Shown one piece after another: positions 34,873 through 41,196 of a stretch of 41,196 nt of DNA. The DNA lies in the NCBI GenBank assembly GCA_028694055.1, contig JAQUUA010000002.1, forward strand, positions 1 to 41,196. Direction: 5' to 3'. The translations under genes and the position numbers were made by a program. Numbering within the stretch: the stretch's first letter is position 1; each line of letters starts with the position of its first letter. This stretch comes from Candidatus Methanomethylophilaceae archaeon. Its GTDB lineage: Archaea; Thermoplasmatota; Thermoplasmata; Methanomassiliicoccales; Methanomethylophilaceae. The notes under the pieces were generated by a model, which worked only from the letters and a program-made list of their open reading frames with translations, ran no database searches and had not been told where the DNA came from.

Positions 34873-35157
34873 GTGCCAAGAAATTGTTTCGTATGTTTAC
34901 GAAGCATTTATCCTTTTAAGCCATCGTCCTATCGTATTATCGTCAGTATGAGTCTCAAAAATTTAGTAGCACTTTAACATCTGGGTAGTTCATTATTAAC
35001 GATGTTAATGCAATAATAATTACGTTTAGAAAAATCTGTAAAAAGTTCTGGTACAATAGACATAATCATATTAATCAGTTTTGGAGAAAGCATTAAAGAA
35101 CCCGTTAACTATGTGGGATAAGATTCCTAACACTGTACGGTTAACGGAGGCATAGAT
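34873..35157. promoter_or_regulatory. AT-rich divergent intergenic region before hdrA
   Basis: This 285-bp gap is far more AT-rich than the rest of the window, and I see no protein or tRNA in it. Two inverted repeats stand out. TTAACATC (34974-34981) is repeated as GATGTTAA (35001-35008). CCGTTAAC (35102-35109) is repeated as GTTAACGG (35140-35147). It should hold the promoters of both hdrA and the zinc protein, though no single TATA box is clearly better than others. Confidence 0.5.
35102..35150 (+). promoter_or_regulatory. Inverted repeat overlapping the hdrA ribosome site
   Basis: The arms CCGTTAAC and GTTAACGG are exact complements with a 30-base loop. The second arm ends inside ACGGAGG, the ribosome site (35144-35150) of the TTG-initiated hdrA. 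Pairing in the leader would hide that site. Confidence 0.4.
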
Positions 35158-38100
35158 TTGACAAAATCGGCACTAGTGATTGGTGGAGGAATTGCAGGTA
35201 TCCAGGCTTCGTTGGATCTTGCCGACAGGGACATACATGTCTACATGGTGGAGAGAGACCCCTCCATCGGTGGCAGGATGTCCAGGTTGGACAAGACTTT
35301 CCCGACGAACGACTGTTCCGCTTGTATTCTTTCGCCCAAAATGGCAGACTGTTATGGACACCCGAACATCGACGTACTGACTTTTTCCGAAGTCGTGAAG
35401 GTGGACGGAGGACCTGGAGATTTCAAGGTCAAAGTCCTGAAGAAAGCTCGATATGTGGATATCGAGAAGTGTACCGGTTGCGGGGACTGTATTGCGAAGT
35501 GCCCCACCAAGAACATACCGGATGAGAACGAGTACGGGCTCAAGACCCGGAAGGCAGTGTTCATACCGCATGCTCAGGCCGTGCCCCGCATGGCCATCAT
35601 CGACCCCAACCACTGCCGCAAGCTTCTCAATGACAAGTGCGGCCTTTGTGAGAAGGCCTGCGGTGTCGGAGCCATCAACTACAAGGACGAGCCCAAAGAG
35701 GTTGTTCTGGAAGTGGGCTCCATCATCTGCGCCAACGGTTTCAACACCTGGGACGCCAAGATCTCCACGGAGTACGGCTACGGGCGCTTCGCCAACGTGG
35801 TCACCGCCATGGAGTACGAGCGCATGATGTGCGCCTCCGGTCCCTCCGGCGGGCACATCAAGATGCCCTCCTCCGGAGACGACCCCAAGAGGATCGCCTT
35901 CATCCAGTGCTGCGGTTCCAGGAGCGAGAAGAAGGGATGGCAGAAATACTGCTCCTCGGTGTGCTGCATGTACGCCACTAAGCAGGCCATCATCACCAAA
36001 GAGCACTCCGATGTGGACCAGGAGGACATATTCTTCATGGATATCCGGTCCTTCGGTAAGGAGTTCGAGAACTACATCCACCGCGCCCAGGACGAGTATG
36101 GCATCACCATGCACCGCTCCGCCCGTGTGGCCTCTGTGGATGAGAACCCCCTCACCAAGCACCTTTTGGTTCGTTACACGGATGAGAAGGGCGAGCCCAA
36201 GTCCCAGGAGTACGACCTGGTGGTCCTGTCCATCGGACTGAACCCGCCCGAGGGCGCCGAGGAGTTCGCAAAGATCATGGGGATCGAGCTCAACGAGTAC
36301 GGTTTCTGCGAGACCTCCATCTACGACCCCTTGGCCACCACCCGTCCGGGTGTGTACGTCACCGGCGCCTTCGCCGCCCCCAAGGACATCCCCACCTCTG
36401 TGGCGGAGGCCTCGGGTGCATCGGCCAAGGCCGGATCCCACATCGTGGACGCCAACTTCGAGCCCTGCGCTCCCAAGGAGTTCCCGACGGAGAAGGAGAC
36501 CGTTGGAGTCGAGCCCCGTGTCGGTGTCTGGGTATGTTCCTGCGGAACTAACATCGGTTCCACCGTGGACGTCCCTGCCGTGGCCGAGTACGCCTCGAAG
36601 CTGCCCGGCGTGGTGCACTCCACGACCAGCATGTACACCTGTGCCCAGGACGCGCTCAAGGAGATCACTGAGACCATCCGCGAGAAGGACCTCAACCGTG
36701 TGGTCGTCGCTTCCTGCACACCGCGTACCCATGAGCCCCTGTTCCGCAACGCCTGCCGCGAGGGTGGCCTGAACCAGTATCTGTTCAACATGGCCAACAT
36801 CCGCGACCAGTGCTCCTGGATCCACATGCACGAGCCGGCGAAGGCCACGGAGAAATCCAAGGACCTGGTCCGCATGGCTGTGGCCAAGGTGCGTCTGCTG
36901 GAGCCTTTGGAGGGTGCCAAGATACCGGTCACCAACTCTGCCGCCGTCATCGGTGGCGGTGTGACCGGCATGACCGCGGCCCTCGACATCGCTGCCCAGG
37001 GATTCCCTGTGCACCTGGTGGAGAAGTCCGACAAGCTGGGTGGCAATGCCAACAACTTCAACCACGATGAGAGCGGCGTTTCCACGGTGAAGTTCCTGAA
37101 GGACCTCGTCGCCAAGGTGGAGGCCAACAAGCTCATCACCGTGCACCTCAATGCCGAGGTCAAAGACATCCCCGGCTACGTAGGCAACTTCAAGCTGCAG
37201 ATCGGCAGCGAGGAGTTCCAGGTGGGAGCGGTCATCCTGGCCGTTGGAGCCGCCGCCTATTCCCCCAAGGAGTACGGCTACGGCAAGGACCAGAAGGTCG
37301 CCACCGCCCTGGAGGTCGAGAAGCTCATCGCCGAGAAGAAGTTCAAGGCCAAGGATGTGGCTTTCATCCAGTGCATAGGTTCCAGGAACGCGGAGACCAC
37401 CTACTGTTCCCGTGTCTGCTGCACCACTGCCCTGCGCAACGCCATAGCCATCAAGGAGGCTGACGCCAAGGCCAACGTGACCATCTTCCACAAGGACATC
37501 CGTTCCTACGGATTCCGTGAGGAGCTCTACCGCAAGGCATCCCAATTGGGTGTGCGCTTCCTGCGCTTCCCGGATGAGACCCAGCCGGAGTACGACGGCA
37601 AGTCCGTCAAGGCCTTCGACAACATCCTGGGCGCCGAGGTTTCCGTGCCCGTGGACTGCCTGGTGCTGAGCACCGGCATCGCCCCCGAGCGCGAGCAGAA
37701 GGAGGAGCTGGCCAAGATGTTGAAGATACCCATCAGCAAGGACGGGTTCTTCTTCGAGGCCCACCAGAAGCTCAGGCCCGTGGACTTCGCCACCGAAGGC
37801 GTCTACGTGGCTGGATTGGCTCACTGGCCCAAGCACATCGACGAGTGCATCGCCCAGGCATCTGGAGCTGCCTCCCGTGCCCTCACCGTGATCTCCAAGT
37901 CCGAGCTCGTGTCCGAGGGAATCATCGCCAGCGTCAACGACAAGTACTGCGACGGCTGCGGTGTGTGCGAAGGCTGCTGCGAGTACAGCGCCATCGAGAT
38001 CGTGGAAGTGGAGCCCGGAAAGCTCAGGAGCGTCGTCAACGCCGGTCTCTGCAAGGGATGCGGCTGCTGTGTCGCTGCCTGCCCGTCCGGTGCCATGGAG

Positions 38101-38172
38101 CAGAAGGGATTCAAGAACAGCCAGATACAGGCCGAGATCGACGCCTGTCTGGACGAAGCCCTGGGAGCGTGA
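35158..38172 (+). CDS. hdrA: Heterodisulfide reductase subunit A, tandem (double) form
   Basis: This 1004-residue iron-sulfur flavoprotein would bifurcate electrons from the hydrogenase between ferredoxin and heterodisulfide. It is longer than the usual form of about 650 residues because it contains two HdrA-like halves. Half 1 (1-440) has a first FAD motif (VIGGGIAGI, 7-15) and an inserted ferredoxin domain with CTGCGDCIAKCP (105-116) and CGLCEKAC (161-168). Half 2 (455-1004) has the HdrA Cys start VCSCGTNIG (459-467), a second FAD motif (AVIGGGVTGM, near 598) and two C-terminal clusters, YCDGCGVCEGCC (near 930) and CKGCGCCVAACP (near 965). Both halves carry FIQCxGSR then YCSxVCC. The start is TTG 35158 with GGAGG at the right distance. 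mvhD follows 4 bp later. Confidence 0.93.
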   Translation: MTKSALVIGGGIAGIQASLDLADRDIHVYMVERDPSIGGRMSRLDKTFPTNDCSACILSPKMADCYGHPNIDVLTFSEVVKVDGGPGDFKVKVLKKARYVDIEKCTGCGDCIAKCPTKNIPDENEYGLKTRKAVFIPHAQAVPRMAIIDPNHCRKLLNDKCGLCEKACGVGAINYKDEPKEVVLEVGSIICANGFNTWDAKISTEYGYGRFANVVTAMEYERMMCASGPSGGHIKMPSSGDDPKRIAFIQCCGSRSEKKGWQKYCSSVCCMYATKQAIITKEHSDVDQEDIFFMDIRSFGKEFENYIHRAQDEYGITMHRSARVASVDENPLTKHLLVRYTDEKGEPKSQEYDLVVLSIGLNPPEGAEEFAKIMGIELNEYGFCETSIYDPLATTRPGVYVTGAFAAPKDIPTSVAEASGASAKAGSHIVDANFEPCAPKEFPTEKETVGVEPRVGVWVCSCGTNIGSTVDVPAVAEYASKLPGVVHSTTSMYTCAQDALKEITETIREKDLNRVVVASCTPRTHEPLFRNACREGGLNQYLFNMANIRDQCSWIHMHEPAKATEKSKDLVRMAVAKVRLLEPLEGAKIPVTNSAAVIGGGVTGMTAALDIAAQGFPVHLVEKSDKLGGNANNFNHDESGVSTVKFLKDLVAKVEANKLITVHLNAEVKDIPGYVGNFKLQIGSEEFQVGAVILAVGAAAYSPKEYGYGKDQKVATALEVEKLIAEKKFKAKDVAFIQCIGSRNAETTYCSRVCCTTALRNAIAIKEADAKANVTIFHKDIRSYGFREELYRKASQLGVRFLRFPDETQPEYDGKSVKAFDNILGAEVSVPVDCLVLSTGIAPEREQKEELAKMLKIPISKDGFFFEAHQKLRPVDFATEGVYVAGLAHWPKHIDECIAQASGAASRALTVISKSELVSEGIIASVNDKYCDGCGVCEGCCEYSAIEIVEVEPGKLRSVVNAGLCKGCGCCVAACPSGAMEQKGFKNSQIQAEIDACLDEALGA

Positions 38173-38176
38173 TCAC

Positions 38177-38596
38177 ATGAGTGAAACATTCGAACCGAAA
38201 ATCATAGCGTTCTGCTGCAACTGGTGCTCCTACGCCGGTGCCGACGGCGCCGGTGTGGCCAGGCTGCAGATGCCCACGAACTTCCGCATCATCCGTGTGA
38301 TGTGCTCCGCACGCGTGGACCCCGAGCATGTGCTCAGGGCCTTCGCCAAGGGCGCCGACGGAGTGGTCATCCTGGGATGCCACCCCGCCGACTGCCACTA
38401 CATCGGAGGCAACTATCGGGCCAGGAGGAGGATCGCCCTTCTCCGCTTCGTGCTGGAGGAGTACGGCTTCGACCCCAAGAGGTTGAAGCTGGAGTGGGTC
38501 TCCGCTTCCGAGGGAGAGAAGTTCCAGACCACCATCACCGAGTTCGTGAACACCATCAAGGAGCTCGGCCCCACCCCCCTTGAGGAGGCAAACTGA
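38177..38596 (+). CDS. mvhD: F420-non-reducing hydrogenase iron-sulfur subunit D
   Basis: This 139-residue subunit carries a [2Fe-2S] centre and links the hydrogenase to HdrA. Cys ligands appear in FCCNWCSYAGAD near the N terminus, VMCSAR, and GCHPADCHYIGGNY in the middle, all characteristic of the MvhD/HdrA-linked delta subunit. The frame is open upstream inside hdrA. ATG 38177, 4 bp after the hdrA stop, gives the normal length. Its stop overlaps the mvhG start by one base (TGATG). Confidence 0.95.
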   Translation: MSETFEPKIIAFCCNWCSYAGADGAGVARLQMPTNFRIIRVMCSARVDPEHVLRAFAKGADGVVILGCHPADCHYIGGNYRARRRIALLRFVLEEYGFDPKRLKLEWVSASEGEKFQTTITEFVNTIKELGPTPLEEAN

Positions 38597-39801
38597 TGTC
38601 ATTCCTAGACAAGATAAAAGCCAGACTGGGCAAGAAGGTCGGAGACTCTATGGAGAAGGCCGCCGTACCGGCTAAGGAGGAGGCCCCTAAGAAGGCCGCC
38701 GCCCCTGCCAAGGAGGCCGCCCCCGCAGCCCCCGCAGCCCTGTCCCCCGAGCTAGCTGCCCTGTTGCCCGGAGCCCCTCCGGGCGGCAAGATCAAGTTCG
38801 CTCACTACTGGGGAGCAGCCTGCGGAGGATGCGACGTGTCCATGTTGGACATCGATGAGAAGATCCTCACCGTGGGCGACATGGTGGACATAGTGTTCTG
38901 GCCCATTGCCGCCGATGGAAAGGTCTCTGATGTAGAGGCCCTGGAGGACGGGGAGATAACCCTGACCCTCTTCAACGGTGCAGTGCGCAACAGCGAGAAT
39001 GAGCACATGGCCCACCTGCTGCGCCAGAAGTCCACTATAATGGTGGCCTACGGCAGCTGCGCCATGCTGGGCGGCATACCCGGCTTGGCCAACACCACCA
39101 ACACCAAGGAGATACTGGACTACGTGTACACCAAGACCCCCACCATGGGGGCTTTCCAGAAGACCCAGAAATCCCCGGTCATACCTCAGACCTTGTACAA
39201 GGCTCCCGAGGGCGACCTGGATCTACCGGTCCTCTATGACACCGTCAAGGCTCTCGACCAAGTGTTGGATGTGGACTACTATGTGCCGGGTTGCCCGCCC
39301 ACCCAGAAGACCATCGCGGTTCTCCTGGGCGCGCTCATCGACCACGTGTACAACGGTGCCCCGCTGCCCCCCAAGGGTACGGTCATCGGTGCCGAAGACA
39401 AGACGCTCTGCGAGGAGTGTCCGAGAAAGAAAGAGAACCGGAGGATCACCAAGGTCGTGGAGCCCCACGAGATCGATGTCGATCCCGAGCTCTGCCTCAT
39501 GGACCAAGGCATCATCTGCCTCGGTCCGGCCACCCGCGCCGGCTGCGGTGCCCCATGCACACAGGCAGGACAACCCTGCCGCGGTTGCTACGGCCCCACC
39601 AGTGCAGTGGATGAGCAGGGTGCCAGTATGCTCACCGCCCTGGCCTCGCTCTTCCCGGTTCTGGATGACGACCCCAACATGGGGGAGGACCAGATCATCG
39701 ACATCATGAGGCAGGTGAAGGATCCCTTGGGATACTTCTACCAGTTCAGCATGGCCAAGTCTCTGATTCGCCGGTCCGTCAAGGAGAAGGGGGGTAAGTA
39801 A
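38596..39801 (+). CDS. mvhG: F420-non-reducing hydrogenase small subunit, with Ala/Pro/Lys-rich N-terminal extension
   Basis: This 401-residue small subunit of the cytoplasmic [NiFe]-hydrogenase carries the electron-relay clusters. The proximal cluster is in HYWGAACGGCDVSML (about 69-83), with YGSCAMLGG, VPGCPPTQK and the later clusters in CEECPRKK, CLMDQGIICLG, GCGAPC and CRGCYGPT. Homologues begin close to the proximal cluster motif. Here about 60 extra residues come first: a short basic helix (FLDKIKARLGKKV) and a linker rich in Ala, Pro and Lys with APAKE repeats. The extension keeps the operon's reading frame and spacing, so it is part of the gene. Its role is unknown; a flexible tether is possible. 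Confidence 0.93.
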   Translation: MSFLDKIKARLGKKVGDSMEKAAVPAKEEAPKKAAAPAKEAAPAAPAALSPELAALLPGAPPGGKIKFAHYWGAACGGCDVSMLDIDEKILTVGDMVDIVFWPIAADGKVSDVEALEDGEITLTLFNGAVRNSENEHMAHLLRQKSTIMVAYGSCAMLGGIPGLANTTNTKEILDYVYTKTPTMGAFQKTQKSPVIPQTLYKAPEGDLDLPVLYDTVKALDQVLDVDYYVPGCPPTQKTIAVLLGALIDHVYNGAPLPPKGTVIGAEDKTLCEECPRKKENRRITKVVEPHEIDVDPELCLMDQGIICLGPATRAGCGAPCTQAGQPCRGCYGPTSAVDEQGASMLTALASLFPVLDDDPNMGEDQIIDIMRQVKDPLGYFYQFSMAKSLIRRSVKEKGGK

Positions 39802-39803
39802 AA

Positions 39804-41196
39804 ATGGCTGCTCCTAAGATTTGGGATGAAACACACAAAAGCGAGTCCAAGAGGATAACCGTCGACCCCATCACCCGTTTGGAGGGTCATGGGAAGATAG
39901 AGATCTTCCTGGACGACAACGGCAACGTGGAGAACGCCTATTGGCAGGTCCCGGAGCTGAGAGGATTCGAGAGGTTCTGCATCGGCAGGCGGGTCACGGA
40001 GATGAACCAGTTGACCGCCCGCCTCTGCGGAGTGTGCCCCGGTGCACACCACCTGGCGGCCACCAAGGCTTCCGACGGTTGTTACAGCACCAAGCCCACG
40101 GACACGGCGTTCATGATCAGGGACCTGTTCTACAACGCCCACTTCGTGCACAGCCACATAGCCCACTTCTACGCCCTGGCCGCCCCGGACTTCGTCCTGG
40201 GGCCGGCGGCGGATCCCGCCACCCGGAACGTCCTGGGTGTCGTGGGGGCCGTGGGTCTGGAGTTGGGTGCAGCGGTCCTCAAGGCCCGTTCCCAGGCTCA
40301 GAAGATCCAGGCCATGCTGGGAGGCAAAGCCACCCATCCGGTCATGGGTGTGCCCGGCGGTGTCAGCCACGGCGTCACCAAGGAGATGCAGAAGGAGATC
40401 ATCGGCATGGCCGAGAACCTCGTGGAGTTCGGTAAGACCTCCATGACGGTCTTCAACAGCGTCGTCCTGGAGAACAAGGACTACGTGGACATCGTCGCCA
40501 ACCCCGACCTGTTCTACCACGAGATCTACTACATGGGTCTGGTGGACAAGGACAACAAGGTCAACTTCCACGACGGAAAGGTGCGTGTGGTGGATCAGAA
40601 GGGTGCGGAGTTCGCCAAGTACGACCCCTATGACTACACGGACAACATCGCCGAGGCTGTGGAGCCCTGGTCCTACGAGAAGTTCCCCTACCTGAAGAAG
40701 ATCGGGTACAAGGGACTGGTCGCCGGACCGGACAGCGGTATCTACTGCGCCACCCCTCTGAGCCGTCTGAACGCGTCCACCGGTTTCACCACCCCCATCG
40801 CTCAAGAGGAGTTCGAGAGGTTCTACTCCGTCTTCAAGAGCCTGGGCGTGGAGGGTCCGGTGCACAATGTTCTGGCCACTCACTGGGCTCGTATCGTGGA
40901 GCTCATCCACGCTGCCGAGCGGTGCTTGGAGAACGCCTCCAACCCCGACCTCACCACCGGCGACATCAAGACCTGGGACATCTCTCCCGGCGGTCGTGGT
41001 GTGGGCTGTGTGGAGGCTCCTCGCGGTACCCTCACGCACGACTACGTCTGCGATGACAACGGTATCGTGACGGACTGTAACCTGGTCGTGGGAACCACCA
41101 ACAACAACGGACCGATGAACATGAGCGTCAAGAAAGCCGCTCAGGCCTTGATCAAGAACTACGAGGTCTCACCCGGTCTGCTGAACATGGTGGAGA
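39804..41196 (+). CDS. mvhA: F420-non-reducing hydrogenase large subunit (3' truncated by window)
   Basis: This large subunit binds the [NiFe] active site that splits H2. Visible features are ITVDPITRLEGHGKI at the N terminus (18-32) and the first nickel motif RLCGVCPGAHH (73-83, C75 and C78 binding the metal). GPVHNVLATHWARIVELIHA and PRGTLTHDY lie further on. The C-terminal motif DPCxxC lies beyond the right edge, so the gene is incomplete at 464 codons and is not a pseudogene. It starts 2 bp after the mvhG stop and completes the visible hdrA-mvhD-mvhG-mvhA operon. Confidence 0.95.
   Translation, partial: MAAPKIWDETHKSESKRITVDPITRLEGHGKIEIFLDDNGNVENAYWQVPELRGFERFCIGRRVTEMNQLTARLCGVCPGAHHLAATKASDGCYSTKPTDTAFMIRDLFYNAHFVHSHIAHFYALAAPDFVLGPAADPATRNVLGVVGAVGLELGAAVLKARSQAQKIQAMLGGKATHPVMGVPGGVSHGVTKEMQKEIIGMAENLVEFGKTSMTVFNSVVLENKDYVDIVANPDLFYHEIYYMGLVDKDNKVNFHDGKVRVVDQKGAEFAKYDPYDYTDNIAEAVEPWSYEKFPYLKKIGYKGLVAGPDSGIYCATPLSRLNASTGFTTPIAQEEFERFYSVFKSLGVEGPVHNVLATHWARIVELIHAAERCLENASNPDLTTGDIKTWDISPGGRGVGCVEAPRGTLTHDYVCDDNGIVTDCNLVVGTTNNNGPMNMSVKKAAQALIKNYEVSPGLLNMVE

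Noticed and set aside
34873-35157. A possible RNA gene in the AT-rich gap before hdrA.
   Set aside because: No tRNA-like arms, box C/D or riboswitch core could be recognised. Only short inverted repeats are seen, and they are listed as regulatory candidates.
35173-37836. An 887-residue open frame antisense to hdrA.
   Set aside because: It is the shadow of a GC-rich, codon-biased gene. The sense strand encodes clear HdrA motifs, while the antisense product has a Gly/Val/Leu/His-rich composition with no domain.
39738-41039. A 433-residue frame antisense to the mvhA gene.
   Set aside because: The plus strand encodes an unmistakable hydrogenase large subunit with the nickel motif. The reverse frame has the same shadow composition as other antisense frames here.
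41000-41196. Lack of the C-terminal DPCxxC nickel motif in mvhA, which might suggest a pseudogene.
   Set aside because: The frame is open to the window edge, so the motif is simply outside.

Overview
This 41 kb window is a piece of a GC-rich archaeal chromosome. The core genes are archaeal: a proteasome alpha / SBDS / exosome / L37Ae / RpoP / Pcc1 / prefoldin superoperon, an RNase P Pop5-like protein, an archaeal-type tyrosyl-tRNA synthetase, and a class III (archaeal type IV) pilin. The right end carries hdrA-mvhD-mvhG-mvhA, the electron-bifurcating heterodisulfide reductase / F420-non-reducing [NiFe]-hydrogenase module of hydrogen-using methanogens. Together with high GC, many RHDxxN-type histidine kinases and oxygen-defence genes, this fits a methanogen of the Thermoplasmatota, with Methanomassiliicoccales (Methanomassiliicoccus-like) as the best guess. 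The lineage is an inference from gene content; no marker gene was compared.

Layout. 1-2.2 kb: the end of a 4Fe-4S protein and a convergent MFS transporter. 2.3-6.4 kb: a sensory cluster, with a cobalamin-binding protein carrying the W-x9-E-H signature of CarH/LitR B12 photoreceptors, followed directly by a PAS histidine kinase and then a GAF/PAS kinase. 6.4-9.3 kb: a sodium:neurotransmitter-type symporter, MsrB and a LamG-bearing pilin. 9.4-12.9 kb: a multi-PAS kinase, a cupin, rubrerythrin and a small Cys-containing protein. 12.9-15.9 kb: a geranylgeranyl-reductase-like flavoprotein and unrecognised small or membrane proteins. 16.0-19.2 kb: a tight three-gene operon of a RecA-fold protein without a P-loop, an 81-residue protein, and a B-family DNA polymerase whose catalytic motif C is destroyed. 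19.1-24.7 kb: a TctA-like permease, purine salvage (ade-hpt), and amt-glnK behind a perfect 20-bp palindrome. 24.8-28.9 kb: tyrS, a DHH phosphoesterase and an ABC-2 exporter. 29.0-34.9 kb: the superoperon, preceded by a membrane-anchored zinc protein with a RING-like finger. 35.2-41.2 kb: hdrA-mvhDGA, running off the right edge.

How they work together. HdrA-MvhDGA takes electrons from H2 and splits them at the HdrA flavin. The HdrA here is a tandem of two HdrA-like halves, and hdrBC is not adjacent. Amt-GlnK is a standard ammonium uptake and sensing pair. Ade and Hpt convert adenine to hypoxanthine to IMP. MsrB and rubrerythrin give protection from oxidants. The sensory genes suggest that the cell reads a small molecule or light through cobalamin. 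No response regulator is present in the window.

The most notable items are the B12-photoreceptor-like protein beside a kinase, the operon of apparently dead replication-type enzymes, the tandem HdrA, the amt operator palindrome and the RING-like protein beside RNase P and the proteasome. No tRNA, rRNA, CRISPR array or insertion sequence was recognised.
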